The notes below the pieces were generated by a model that ran no database searches, was not told the DNA's origin, and worked only from the letters and a program-made list of their open reading frames with translations. From Draconibacterium sediminis (GTDB lineage Bacteria > Bacteroidota > Bacteroidia > Bacteroidales > Prolixibacteraceae), in contig NZ_JRHC01000001.1 in NCBI RefSeq assembly GCF_000949475.1, forward strand, positions 1,426,001 to 1,490,000: a stretch of 64,000 nucleotides of DNA. The letters are read 5' to 3'. The translations under genes and the position numbers were made by a program. Below are positions 17,784-25,774 of the stretch, piece by piece (the first letter of the stretch is position 1; every line of letters begins with the position of its first letter).

Positions 17784-18824
17784 TTATTCCGGCTTAAAAT
17801 TTAGTTCGGCAAAGTTATGTTTTTTCTGTACAAAGAACTTCCACATAATACTTTTTGGGTAAATCTGTTTGTGATTGTTAACGCTTGCCAACTTTAGCAA
17901 TTCCTTTCTTTTTTTGCGAAGTGCCGAAAGGTTTTTGTAAAAATCGCGATGTGCTTTTGCCACGGCACCGAAAGCTTTAAACTCTGCCCCCAGCAGAAAC
18001 TTGGCAGCAGCAACGCCATCTAAAATCATTCGCGTTAAGAAGATGGGCAGGAACTTCTTTTTCGGCAGGTTTTTAAATAGCATGTAAAGGTTGTTGCGAA
18101 AGTTGAGATACACCTTTTTCGGGTTTCCGTATTCGAGGCTCCCGCCACCCAAATGATAAACTACGCTGCGTGGTTCGTATACAATTTTAAAGCCCTGGTT
18201 TTTCCAGCGCCAGCACAAATCAATTTCTTCCATGTGTGCCCAGAAATCGGCATCAAGGCCGCCCGAGTTTTTTAAAGCTTCTGCTCTCACAAACATACAT
18301 GCTCCGCTTGCCCAAAATATTTCGCCCGGCTTATCGTATAGATTTTCATCTTTTTCTACGTGATCAAGAATACGGCCACGACAAAACGGATAACCAAACT
18401 TATCAATAAAACCTCCGGCTGCACCGGCATATTCAAAAAGTTCGGGTTCGTTAAAACTCAAAATTTTGGGCTGAACGGCAACAACTTTTTCATCCTGTTC
18501 AAATTGATCGATGCAAGGTTGAATCCAGTTTTCTTCCACTTTAACATCCGAATTCAGCAACACAAAATAGTCGGCCTCAATTTGATTTAGAGCGACATTG
18601 TAGCCTTTAGCAAAACCGTAATTTTCTTTGAGGTCGAGTAAGGTTACTTCCGGGTAATTGGCAGCAAGAAATTCCAGCGAATGATCAGTCGATCCGTTGT
18701 CGGCAACAATTACCTCAATATTTTCGCCTTTTGAATGTTCGATTACAGATGGGAGATAATCGGGGAAAAGTTTTACCCCGTTCCAGTTTAAAATAACTAT
18801 GGCAATCTTTTTGTTTTTGCTCAT
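17784..18824 (-). CDS. Family 2 glycosyltransferase
   Basis: A 346-residue GT2 (GT-A fold) enzyme. It begins IAIVILNWNGVKLFPDYLPSV, with VIVADNGSTDHS for nucleotide binding, YFVLLNSDVKVEENW as the DXD-type region, and FWAHMEEIDLCWRW as the acceptor-side ED motif. The pattern fits the rhamnosyltransferase/WbbL-like group used for surface polysaccharides, but donor and acceptor cannot be read from sequence. It lacks transmembrane helices. Gap to the hypothetical gene upstream is 3 bp. Confidence 0.88.
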   Translation of the reverse strand: MSKNKKIAIVILNWNGVKLFPDYLPSVIEHSKGENIEVIVADNGSTDHSLEFLAANYPEVTLLDLKENYGFAKGYNVALNQIEADYFVLLNSDVKVEENWIQPCIDQFEQDEKVVAVQPKILSFNEPELFEYAGAAGGFIDKFGYPFCRGRILDHVEKDENLYDKPGEIFWASGACMFVRAEALKNSGGLDADFWAHMEEIDLCWRWKNQGFKIVYEPRSVVYHLGGGSLEYGNPKKVYLNFRNNLYMLFKNLPKKKFLPIFLTRMILDGVAAAKFLLGAEFKAFGAVAKAHRDFYKNLSALRKKRKELLKLASVNNHKQIYPKSIMWKFFVQKKHNFAELNFKPE

Positions 18825-18827
18825 AAA

Positions 18828-19304
18828 TCAGCTCAAAAGTAGTTTTGCGATCAGCAAAGAAAGGTTTTCTTTGTCAAGATTTTCAAGAATTTCGCCGATT
18901 TTTTTCGCTCTCTCTTTTTCGTCTGATTTTATCAAAGCATCAATTTCTTTCACCTGTTTTCCGGTTAATTCGTCCTGCAGCAATTCCCAAAGTTTTTGCG
19001 GTTCTTCTTCTCCTTCCGGCAGTCCCAGTGTTTCCAATTCAAGAATAGTAGCTTCCAGAATTTCGCTGGCACGCATTTTTACCGGGTCTTTGTCTTTTGT
19101 TTTTCCGGCAGCAGCTGTGTCGCGCAGGCTCCAGCTCGAATAATCGTAATGCAGGTCCTGAATGAGTTTCAGCTTCGAATTGTCTTTCCCGAAAATACGT
19201 TCCAAAAAAATAAGGGTGTGCGTTTTCCAGGCATCGAGATCGAATTTCTTTTCGTCTAATTTAGCCAGCTGCTCCCGAAGAATTGCAATTTGTTTTTCTG
19301 CCAT
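18828..19304 (-). CDS. Conserved hypothetical cytoplasmic protein
   Basis: About 158 residues from the ATG at 19304 (MAEKQIAILREQLAKL); a longer reading from 19340 uses a poor start. Highly charged and probably all-helical, with DAWKTHTLIFLERIFGKDNSKLKLIQDLHYDYSSW in the middle and an acidic C-terminal half rich in Lys and Glu. No signal peptide, membrane segment or known catalytic motif. It is the first gene of a leftward set with the glycosyltransferase and thioesterase genes. Function unknown. Confidence 0.65.
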   Translation of the reverse strand: MAEKQIAILREQLAKLDEKKFDLDAWKTHTLIFLERIFGKDNSKLKLIQDLHYDYSSWSLRDTAAAGKTKDKDPVKMRASEILEATILELETLGLPEGEEEPQKLWELLQDELTGKQVKEIDALIKSDEKERAKKIGEILENLDKENLSLLIAKLLLS

Positions 19305-19375
19305 GGTATTTTGTTTTCTGCAATTTACAAATTTTACCACAGAGTTTACTACGAGAAAACTACCGGGAAAGAAGA

Positions 19376-20173
19376 TTATTTCTCGCCGAGATACTTGTTT
19401 ACAATTCCAAAGAATTCTGGGAAATAAGCGTTGCTGGCCGAAACAATTTCGCCACCAAACAACCAGTTGTCGCCACCACTAAAATCGGTAGTTTTTCCAC
19501 CGGCTTGTTGTAAAATAAATACGCCCGCTGCCACATCCCAGGCATGCAGGGCATGTTCGTAAAAAGCATCGAAACGACCGTCTGCAACGTAACACAAGTC
19601 GATAGCTGCTGATCCAAAACGACGAATTCCGCGGGTTGATTGCATTAGTTCTTTCATTGCTCCAATGTACTCATCCACTTTGTCGAAATCGTAATATGGA
19701 AATCCTGTGGCAATCAGTGTGTCTTCCGATTTTGAACGTTTTGCTGTTTCAATGATCTCTTCGTTGCAGTACGCCGGGCCACCTTTCCACGAATAAAACA
19801 TCTCGTCGGCGCCAATTTCATATACAACGCCCAATACTAATTCGTTGCCTTCGGCCAAAGCAATACTAACCGAATGCGGTGCCAATCCGTGCAGGTAGTT
19901 GGTTGTACCATCCAGCGGATCGACAAACCAGGTGTATTTTTCGTTATTTGATTCGGCAGTTCCTTCTTCGGCAACAAAACCGGCTTCGGGAAGCAGCTCT
20001 TTTAAAGCATCAACAATTTGTTTTTCTGCCGTTTTATCAACGTAGGTTACCAAGCTGGCAACACTTTTAATCTCAATATTTTTCTCGGTAATCTTTTTTT
20101 GTTCTCCACGAATAAAATTACCTGTGCTGTGGGCAATATTTTGTACCTGAAAACAAAGTTCTTTGTAATCCAT
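19376..20173 (-). CDS. Inositol monophosphatase family protein
   Basis: A 265-residue Li-sensitive-phosphatase-fold protein. Metal-binding motifs are in order: FVAEEGTAE (Glu), WFVDPLDGTTNYLHG (Asp-Pro-Leu-Asp) and HAWDVAAGVFILQQAGG (Trp-Asp). It probably dephosphorylates inositol 1-phosphate or a related sugar phosphate, or acts as SuhB-like or CysQ-like phosphatase; specificity is not decided by these motifs. It lies 71 bp downstream of the hypothetical gene in the same direction but transcribed separately or weakly coupled. Confidence 0.9.
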   Translation of the reverse strand: MDYKELCFQVQNIAHSTGNFIRGEQKKITEKNIEIKSVASLVTYVDKTAEKQIVDALKELLPEAGFVAEEGTAESNNEKYTWFVDPLDGTTNYLHGLAPHSVSIALAEGNELVLGVVYEIGADEMFYSWKGGPAYCNEEIIETAKRSKSEDTLIATGFPYYDFDKVDEYIGAMKELMQSTRGIRRFGSAAIDLCYVADGRFDAFYEHALHAWDVAAGVFILQQAGGKTTDFSGGDNWLFGGEIVSASNAYFPEFFGIVNKYLGEK

Positions 20174-20205
20174 CTTTAGCTGTTTTGCACAAAAGTATTG
20201 AAAAA

Positions 20206-21510
20206 TCAGGCGTTGAATTCTACCGCAACGTTACCGTTTGGCAGAATTGACTTTAATTTTACGCTGCCCAGCTTATTTACCAGTTCTTCCTGAAAAGGCA
20301 CCTCCACTTTAATATAGTTTTCGGTGAAACCATGCATGTTATCCTGGCTTTTCTGCGCCTCGAATAGTGCTGTTTGTGATGAGCCTATGTGTTTTTCGTA
20401 GAAAGCACGTAGCTTTTTCTCCGACAGGTTGATGTATTTCTGCGTACGGTTTTTACGTTCTTCCACATCTACTTTCCACGGAATTTTCAATGCCTGCGTT
20501 CCACTTCTTTCCGAGTAGGTGAAAGCGTGCAGTTGCGAAATCTCCAAACTATTGAGGAAGTCGAACGATTCCTGGAAATACTTTTCGGTTTCGCCATTGG
20601 TGCCGGCAATTACATCAACTCCAATAAAAGCATGCGGAACGATTTCGCGAATACGATCCACACGTTTTCGGTACAGGTCGGTAGAATATTTTCGTTTCAT
20701 CAGCGACAAAATTTCATCAGAGCCCGATTGCAAAGGCAAATGAAAATGCGGCATAATGACTTTCGACCTGGATACCAGTTCTATAATTTCGTCTTTTAAC
20801 AGGTTGGGTTCGATTGATCCTAAACGCAGTCGTTCGAGGCCCTCTACCTGCTCAAGCGCTTTTAACAAATCAAGAAAATTCTCTCCGGTAGATTTGCCGA
20901 AGTCGCCAATGTTTACTCCGGTAAGTATAATTTCTTTGTAGCCTTTCTGAACGGATTTTTGTGCTTCTTTAACCGTATTTACAACATTGTCATTTCTGCT
21001 TCGTCCGCGTGCATACGGAATGGTACAAAACGAACAGTAATAATCGCAACCGTCCTGCACTTTCAGGAAACTACGTGTGCGATCGCCCCACGAAAATGCT
21101 TTGTGGTAACTTTTTATGTTGGCTAAACGTGTTGTTTTAATTTCGGTGGTTTCGCGTTTTTGCAGATCGCCAAGGTAGTGCGGAATATGAAACTTTTCCT
21201 GCGTACCCAGCACCATGTCAACGCCTTCAATGTGTCCTACTTCATCAGGTTTTAACTGCGAGTAGCAACCCACCACAATTACCATGGCATCAGGGTTTTG
21301 TTTTACGGCCTTGCGCACAATATTACGACTGGCTTTATCGCCCTGGTTGGTAACCGAACACGTATTAATCACGTACACATCAGCTTTTTCATCAAACTCA
21401 ACCCGATCAAACCCAACCTCTTTAAAAGAGCCGGCTATGGTCGACGTTTCTGAAAAATTAAGTTTACAGCCTAATGTATAAAAAGCAGCTTTCTTCCCCT
21501 TGTAGTCCAT
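20206..21510 (-). CDS. mtaB: tRNA t6A37 methylthiotransferase
   Basis: A 434-residue radical-SAM methylthiotransferase. The N-terminal UPF0004 domain has the Cys of YTLGCKLNFSET, INTCSVT and VVGCYSQ for one [4Fe-4S] cluster; the radical-SAM CxxxCxxC is in CDYYCSFCTIPYARG; a TRAM-like domain closes the protein. KLNFSETSTIAGSF is typical of MtaB (YqeV) as opposed to MiaB or RimO. It converts t6A to ms2t6A in tRNAs reading ANN codons. Confidence 0.92.
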   Translation of the reverse strand: MDYKGKKAAFYTLGCKLNFSETSTIAGSFKEVGFDRVEFDEKADVYVINTCSVTNQGDKASRNIVRKAVKQNPDAMVIVVGCYSQLKPDEVGHIEGVDMVLGTQEKFHIPHYLGDLQKRETTEIKTTRLANIKSYHKAFSWGDRTRSFLKVQDGCDYYCSFCTIPYARGRSRNDNVVNTVKEAQKSVQKGYKEIILTGVNIGDFGKSTGENFLDLLKALEQVEGLERLRLGSIEPNLLKDEIIELVSRSKVIMPHFHLPLQSGSDEILSLMKRKYSTDLYRKRVDRIREIVPHAFIGVDVIAGTNGETEKYFQESFDFLNSLEISQLHAFTYSERSGTQALKIPWKVDVEERKNRTQKYINLSEKKLRAFYEKHIGSSQTALFEAQKSQDNMHGFTENYIKVEVPFQEELVNKLGSVKLKSILPNGNVAVEFNA

Positions 21511-21595
21511 CTTGCTATCTTGAATTATTCTAAATAGGCTGCAAAGGTAGAAAAAAGCTGCTTATTGCAAATACTTCTTTATGAATCAATTATTC

Positions 21596-22927
21596 TTATA
21601 ACAAGTTACTTGCCAGTTCGGCCAAATAACTACGTTCGCCTTTCACCAAATTAATGTGTGCAAACAATTCCTGGTTGCGCATGCGGTCTACCATGTAGGC
21701 CAAACCGTTCGATTTCATATCGAGGTAAGGCGAGTCGATCTGCCACAAGTCGCCGGTGAAAACCATTTTTGTTCCTTCGCCGGCACGTGTAATAATGGTT
21801 TTGATCTCGTGCGGAGTAAGGTTTTGTGCCTCGTCGATAATAAAAAAGGCGTTCGATAAACTTCTACCACGAATGTATGCCAGCGGAGTGATGTTCAGCC
21901 TTTCTTCCTTCACCATTTCTTCAATGAGCTGATACTCGTTGCTTCGAGGGTTAAAAGTATGTTTAATTACAGCCAGGTTATCGAATAACGGCTGCATGTA
22001 CGGATTGATCTTTTCGTTGGCATCGCCGGGCAGATAACCAATGTCGCGGTTACTTAATGCCACAATCGGACGGGCCAAAAGTATCTGTTCATACTGGCGG
22101 TGTTGTTCAATTGCGGCAGCCAAAGCAAGCAAGGTTTTTCCCGTTCCTGCTTTTCCGGTAAGTGCTATCAGCCTTACTTCCGGATCCATCAGCATGTTCA
22201 AACTAAAAGTCTGTTCGGCATTTCGTGGTTTTATGCCATAAGCTGATTTTTTCTCTACGCGGTAAATGCGCTCAGATTTGGCGTCGTAACGCGCCAATGC
22301 GCTCGACTGGTTGCCTCTGAAAATGTAACATTCGTTGGCATCGGGATTAAAACCTTTTACATCGGCTTTTGCAAATGAACCCTGTTGATAAAGCTGGTCG
22401 ATAACCACATCATCAAAATTATCGAAGGTAGTGATGGTTTTGTCCAGCACATTCTCATCGGTAACCTGGTCGGTTTTGTAATCTTCAGCCTGAATTCCCA
22501 GCGACTTGGCCTTCATCCGAAGGTTAATGTCTTTACTGATCAGAACCGTTTTCCGACGCGGATACGTCTTTGCGGTAAAATCAGCAATAGCCAGGATTCT
22601 ATGATCGGGAATATCCTCACGAAACGAAGCTTTTAACTCATCCGAGAATGGTTTTCCCGTTTCAATTCGTAACCGGCCTTTTCCTACACCAAGCGATTTC
22701 CCGCCGTTAAAAATGTCATCTCCAACAATTTCATCGAGCACCCGGGTAAATTCGCGTGCCTGAAAGTTGATAAGGTCGTTTCCTCGTTTAAACTTATCCA
22801 GCTCCTCGAGTACTGTAATCGGAAGGATAATGTCGTTATCCTGGAACTGGTAAATACATGTGTGATCGTGTAAAATTACGTTCGTATCAAGAACGAAAAT
22901 TTTACTCTTTTTGGTTTTACTCAGCAT
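21596..22927 (-). CDS. PIN-PhoH family ATPase/ribonuclease
   Basis: About 443 residues from the ATG at 22927 (MLSKTKKSKIFVLDTNVILHD); the longer reading from 22987 adds 20 unconserved residues. The N-terminal PIN domain has the acidic VLDTNVILHD and a DFTAKTYP/ISKDINLRMKA region; the C-terminal PhoH ATPase has Walker A GKAGTGKTLLAL and Walker B FFIIDEAQNLTPHEIK. Members couple RNA helicase and RNase activity. It is divergent from folC, 91 bp away. Confidence 0.9.
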   Translation of the reverse strand: MLSKTKKSKIFVLDTNVILHDHTCIYQFQDNDIILPITVLEELDKFKRGNDLINFQAREFTRVLDEIVGDDIFNGGKSLGVGKGRLRIETGKPFSDELKASFREDIPDHRILAIADFTAKTYPRRKTVLISKDINLRMKAKSLGIQAEDYKTDQVTDENVLDKTITTFDNFDDVVIDQLYQQGSFAKADVKGFNPDANECYIFRGNQSSALARYDAKSERIYRVEKKSAYGIKPRNAEQTFSLNMLMDPEVRLIALTGKAGTGKTLLALAAAIEQHRQYEQILLARPIVALSNRDIGYLPGDANEKINPYMQPLFDNLAVIKHTFNPRSNEYQLIEEMVKEERLNITPLAYIRGRSLSNAFFIIDEAQNLTPHEIKTIITRAGEGTKMVFTGDLWQIDSPYLDMKSNGLAYMVDRMRNQELFAHINLVKGERSYLAELASNLL

Positions 22928-23027
22928 ATATAAATGATTTGTTCTAAATGTATATAATTTCGTCAGAAATCGGGGCTGATGCGCCAAAAATTAATAAACT
23001 TGCACCAGTTAATAAATATTGAATTCA

Positions 23028-24323
23028 TTGGATTACAAAGCTACTTTAGACTACATGTTTAGTCAGTTGCCTATGTTTCAGAGAACTGGGCCTGCTGCCT
23101 ATAAAAATACCCTGGAAAATACTTTGAAACTGGATGAAAATTATGGTCATCCGCACCGAAAGTACCGAACAATCCACGTTGCCGGAACAAATGGGAAAGG
23201 ATCGGTTTCGCATATGCTGGCATCGGTGCTTCAGGCGGCCGGGTACAAAACAGGTTTATATACTTCGCCACACCTTAAAGATTTTCGGGAACGCATAAAA
23301 ATTAATGGACAGATGATGCCGGAATCGGCAGTGGTTGATTGGGTAAGTAATTTTAAAGCTAACAACGAATTGTGGAAAATTCAGCCTTCGTTCTTCGAAC
23401 TGACGGTAGCTATGGCATTCGATTATTTTGCCGATCAGGAAATTGATGTGGCTGTAATGGAAGTGGGGCTTGGCGGACGGCTCGATTCTACCAATATTAT
23501 TACGCCCGATGTAAGTATTATTACCAATATTGGGTTGGATCATACCAATCTGCTCGGAGATACTTTGGAGAAGATTGCCGGCGAAAAAGCCGGGATAATA
23601 AAATCGGGTGTTCCGGTGGTGATTGGAACTACACAACCTGAAACTGCTCCGGTTTTTAATGCCAAAGCGCAAGAGCTTGATACTTCAATTTATTTCTCCG
23701 ACCAGGAATACAACGTTGCCTATTCGCTGTTGAGAATGGATGGCAAACAACAACTGAATGTGGCAAAGAATGGGAAAGATGTTTATCCTGAATTGGTATT
23801 GGATTTATTGGGTCAATACCAGCATAAAAATATTCCGCCCGTATTAAAAGCTGTTGACCTTTTAAATGAGAAGGGGTATAAAATAACAGAAGATAATTTA
23901 CGCGCAGCACTTGCAAGTGTGGTTGCAACTACCGGCTTGCTGGGGCGCTGGCAGGTAATTGGCAATAATCCGTTAACAGTTTGCGATACCGGGCATAATG
24001 AAGACGGAATAAAGTCGATTGTTGAGCAGTTGAAAAATACAGCTTACAAGAAGTTGCATTTTATTTTTGGCACTGTTGGCGATAAAGATCCGGGGAAAGT
24101 TTTGGCACTTTTGCCCAAACATGCAAAATATTATTTTGTAAAAGCTGATATTGCCCGGGCCATGGATGCGGAAGAGCTGGCAAACAGAGCAAAAGACTTT
24201 GGGTTGGTTGGCGAAGTTTATCCATCAGTAAACGAGGCATATAAGAAAGCACAGCGTGTTGCGGATAAAACGGATATGATATTTGTTGGGGGCAGTACAT
24301 TTGTAGTAGCGGAAGTACTTTGA
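23028..24323 (+). CDS. folC: Bifunctional folylpolyglutamate/dihydrofolate synthase
   Basis: A Mur-ligase-fold enzyme of about 431 residues adding glutamate to folates. The P-loop is VAGTNGKGSVSHMLASVLQ, followed by GLYTSPHLKDFRERI, EVGLGGRLDSTN and the Mg-binding ITNIGLDHTNLLG; the C-terminal domain has CDTGHNEDGI and FGTVGDKDPGKV. There is no ATG at the conserved N-terminus. TTG at 23028 gives MDYKATLDYMFSQLP, matching family starts; TTG at 23019 would add three residues. No Shine-Dalgarno is evident. Confidence 0.93.
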   Translation: MDYKATLDYMFSQLPMFQRTGPAAYKNTLENTLKLDENYGHPHRKYRTIHVAGTNGKGSVSHMLASVLQAAGYKTGLYTSPHLKDFRERIKINGQMMPESAVVDWVSNFKANNELWKIQPSFFELTVAMAFDYFADQEIDVAVMEVGLGGRLDSTNIITPDVSIITNIGLDHTNLLGDTLEKIAGEKAGIIKSGVPVVIGTTQPETAPVFNAKAQELDTSIYFSDQEYNVAYSLLRMDGKQQLNVAKNGKDVYPELVLDLLGQYQHKNIPPVLKAVDLLNEKGYKITEDNLRAALASVVATTGLLGRWQVIGNNPLTVCDTGHNEDGIKSIVEQLKNTAYKKLHFIFGTVGDKDPGKVLALLPKHAKYYFVKADIARAMDAEELANRAKDFGLVGEVYPSVNEAYKKAQRVADKTDMIFVGGSTFVVAEVL

Positions 24324-24341
24324 GAAAATTCTTGAAAAAAC

Positions 24342-24373
24342 TTTTGCAGAACTAAAAATAGGTTTTATATTTG
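24342..24373 (+). promoter_or_regulatory. Bacteroidota-type promoter for tRNA-Val
   Basis: TTTTG at 24342-24346 and TATATTTG at 24366-24373 match the -33 TTTG and -7 TAnnTTTG elements of the Bacteroidetes sigma factor with a 19-base spacer, about 50 bp before the first tRNA gene. Confidence 0.6.
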
Positions 24374-24423
24374 CAGCGCCTTACTGAAAAGGGGGCGCGT
24401 TCAGAAACAGAAATAAGCATATT

Positions 24424-24498
24424 GGGGGGTTAGCTCAGTTGGTTCAGAGCACCTGGTTTACACCCAGGGGGTCACTGGTTCGAATCCAGTACTCCCCA
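24424..24498 (+). tRNA. tRNA-Val (anticodon TAC), copy 1
   Basis: A 75-base cloverleaf. Acceptor stem GGGGGGT pairs with ACTCCCC; D arm has TAGCTCAGTTGG; anticodon stem CCTGG/CCAGG with loop TTTACAC gives anticodon TAC; T arm ACTGGTTCGAATCCAGT. The 3' CCA is not encoded. A terminator follows immediately. Confidence 0.95.
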
Positions 24499-24499
24499 C

Positions 24500-24533
24500 A
24501 AAAGAGGTTAATTTCGGTTGACCTCTTTTTTAA
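24500..24533 (+). terminator. Terminator of tRNA-Val copy 1
   Basis: AAAAGAGGT pairs with ACCTCTTTT across a short loop, followed by T residues, beginning right after the tRNA. Confidence 0.85.
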
Positions 24534-24563
24534 TGTGTTTCGCTGTTAATGTTTAAAATATTT

Positions 24564-24638
24564 GGGGGGTTAGCTCAGTTGGTTCAGAGCACCTGGTTTA
24601 CACCCAGGGGGTCACTGGTTCGAATCCAGTACTCCCCA
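24564..24638 (+). tRNA. tRNA-Val (anticodon TAC), copy 2
   Basis: Identical in sequence to copy 1 over all 75 bases, 140 bp downstream. The flanks differ: its terminator belongs to the GGTCGAC/GTCGGCC family that is repeated downstream, whereas that of copy 1 does not. This makes copy 2 the probable source of the tRNA-derived repeats that follow. Confidence 0.95.
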
Positions 24639-24645
24639 CAAAAAG

Positions 24646-24675
24646 AAAGGTCGACGTTTGTCGGCCTTTTTTGTT
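24646..24675 (+). terminator. Terminator of tRNA-Val copy 2 (founder of repeated terminator)
   Basis: AAAGGTCGAC pairs with GTCGGCCTTT (one G-U) and is followed by T residues. Near-identical hairpins recur at 24753, 25221 and 25775. Confidence 0.85.
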
Positions 24676-24683
24676 TTAAAATA

Positions 24684-24751
24684 CTCAGTTGGTTCAGAGC
24701 ATCCCGATGTTTTATCGGGAGGGTCACTGGTTCGAATCCAGTAGTTCCCAC
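24684..24751 (+). repeat. tRNA-Val-derived repeat R1
   Basis: Begins inside the D arm (CTCAGTTGGTTCAGAGCA) and ends GTAGTTCCCAC, keeping the tRNA-Val T arm unchanged. The anticodon arm is replaced by a palindrome, TCCCGAT-loop-ATCGGGA, and the 5' acceptor strand is missing. It cannot fold as a working tRNA. Confidence 0.85.
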
Positions 24752-24752
24752 G

Positions 24753-24783
24753 AAAAAAAGGTCGACGTTAGTCGGCCTTTTTT
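24753..24783 (+). terminator. Repeated terminator after R1
   Basis: GGTCGAC/GTCGGCC hairpin flanked by A and T runs, same family as the terminator of tRNA-Val copy 2. Confidence 0.8.
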
Positions 24784-24795
24784 GTTTTCAAAAAT

Positions 24796-24862
24796 CTCAG
24801 TTGGTTCAGACCCTCCCGATTTGCATCGGGAGGGTCACTGGATGGAATCAATTACTCCCTGC
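24796..24862 (+). repeat. Degenerate tRNA-derived repeat R2
   Basis: D-arm part as in R1, palindrome CTCCCGAT/ATCGGGAG with a short loop, but the T arm is altered (GGATGGAATCAAT in place of GGTTCGAATCCAG). A decayed terminator (GTCGAC then a weak right arm and T run) follows, leading into the nuclease gene. Confidence 0.8.
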
Positions 24863-24905
24863 AAGAATAGTCGACATTTGGATCGCTTTTTTGTATTTTA
24901 ACCTC

Positions 24906-25151
24906 ATGTATTATTGTTACATAATATATTCTCAAAAATTGGACAAATTCTATATCGGTTCTACAGCTGATCTCGAAGGCCGATTGCAACGCCATAATAC
25001 TTCAAATACAGGATTCACTTCAACCGGGAAACCATGGGAGTTAAAATATTATGAAACCTTTGATGAAAAAAGTGATGCAATGAAACGCGAGATGCAACTT
25101 AAAAAATGGAAAAGTAGAAATGCAATTTTGAAATTAATAGCGGAGTTTTAG
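24906..25151 (+). CDS. Single-domain GIY-YIG nuclease, copy A
   Basis: An 81-residue GIY-YIG domain from the ATG at 24906: YYCYIIYS and FYIGST form the signature strands, R26 or R29 (EGRLQRHN) is the expected catalytic Arg, and E62 (MKREMQLKKWKSR) the metal-binding Glu. It belongs to the small YhbQ-like group frequent in Bacteroidota. Its stop codon TAG lies in the tRNA-derived sequence TTTTAGCTCA that opens repeat R3, so the gene is physically fused to the repeat. A longer reading upstream through the tRNA sequence is an artefact. Confidence 0.88.
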   Translation: MYYCYIIYSQKLDKFYIGSTADLEGRLQRHNTSNTGFTSTGKPWELKYYETFDEKSDAMKREMQLKKWKSRNAILKLIAEF

Positions 25152-25219
25152 CTCATTTGGTTCAGAGCATCCCGATGTTTTATCGGGAGGGTCACTGGTT
25201 CGAATCCAGTAGTTCCCAC
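25152..25219 (+). repeat. tRNA-Val-derived repeat R3
   Basis: Same as R1 except one base in the D loop. It starts directly at the stop codon of GIY-YIG copy A; the preceding GGAGTTTTAG overlaps the gene's last codons. Confidence 0.85.
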
Positions 25220-25220
25220 G

Positions 25221-25251
25221 AAAAAAAGGTCGACGTTGGTCGGCCTTTTTT
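25221..25251 (+). terminator. Repeated terminator after R3
   Basis: Same hairpin as at 24753, with one base changed in the loop. Confidence 0.8.
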
Positions 25252-25263
25252 GTTTTCAAAAAT

Positions 25264-25330
25264 CTCAGTTGGTTCAGAGCATCCCGATGTTTTATCGGGT
25301 GGGTCACTGGATGGAATCAATTACTCCCAG
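25264..25330 (+). repeat. Degenerate tRNA-derived repeat R4
   Basis: Shares with R2 the altered T arm (GGATGGAATCAAT), but has the palindrome loop of R1/R3 (GTTTT). It is thus a mosaic of the two types. Confidence 0.8.
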
Positions 25331-25374
25331 CAAGAATAGTCGACATTTGGTTCGTTTTTTTGTATTTTAACCTC

Positions 25375-25620
25375 ATGTATTATTGTTACATAATATATTC
25401 TCAAAAATTAGATAAATTCTATATTGGTTCTACTGGAGATGTGGAAGGACGTTTACAGCGACATAATACCTCGAATAAAGGATTCACCTCAACCGGGAAA
25501 CCATGGAAGTTAAAATATTTTGAAGCCTTTGAGGAAAAAAGTGATGCAATGAAACGCGAAGCGCAGCTTAAAAAGTGGAAAAGCAGGGATGCAATTTTGA
25601 AATTGATAGAGGAGTTTTAG
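25375..25620 (+). CDS. Single-domain GIY-YIG nuclease, copy B
   Basis: An 81-residue paralogue of the 24906 gene with about 10 amino-acid differences and 31 nucleotide differences, most of them synonymous, which points to selection for the protein. The signature YYCYIIYS/FYIGST, the Arg in EGRLQRHN and the Glu in KREAQLKKW are kept. The first 11 codons are identical to copy A. The TAG stop again lies in a TTTTAGCTCAG tRNA-like start. Confidence 0.88.
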   Translation: MYYCYIIYSQKLDKFYIGSTGDVEGRLQRHNTSNKGFTSTGKPWKLKYFEAFEEKSDAMKREAQLKKWKSRDAILKLIEEF

Positions 25621-25773
25621 CTCAGTCCCGATAAAACAGAAATCTATGATTTCATTTTTTATCGAGGATGCTCGAAAATTTAAGAAATCAAAGTTTAAAG
25701 GTTTTCGGCATTGGTTCAGGGCATCCCGATCTGCATCGGGAGGGGTCACTGGTTCGAATCCAGTAGTTCCCAC
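25618..25773 (+). repeat. tRNA-derived repeat R5, interrupted
   Basis: TAGCTCAG at 25618-25625 is separated from TTGGTTCAGGGCA at 25711 by about 85 bp; the rest (palindrome ATCCCGAT/ATCGGGAG, intact T arm, GTAGTTCCCAC) continues to 25773. The insert starts TCCCGATAAAAC, which is the inverse complement of the palindrome arm of R1/R3. Confidence 0.75.
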
Positions 25774-25774
25774 G

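Larger units (their letters stand above)
24684..25620 (+). repeat. Tandem duplication of a 468-bp cassette (R - terminator - R' - GIY-YIG gene)
   Basis: Unit A is 24684-25151 and unit B 25152-25620. Each contains a tRNA-derived repeat with an intact T arm, a terminator, a second tRNA-derived repeat with a degenerate T arm, a decayed terminator and a GIY-YIG gene. The first 112 bp differ at only two positions between units, whereas the coding part differs at 31 of 246. Confidence 0.85.

Noticed and set aside
24549-24905. Long open frame running from tRNA-Val copy 2 into GIY-YIG copy A
   Set aside because: The upstream part is a translation of tRNA and tRNA-like repeats. The conserved nuclease domain starts at the ATG at 24906, exactly as in copy B.
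24684-25773. Repeats R1-R5 as additional functional tRNA genes
   Set aside because: The 5' acceptor strand is missing, the anticodon arm is a palindrome without a normal seven-base loop and U33, and two copies have a disrupted T arm.
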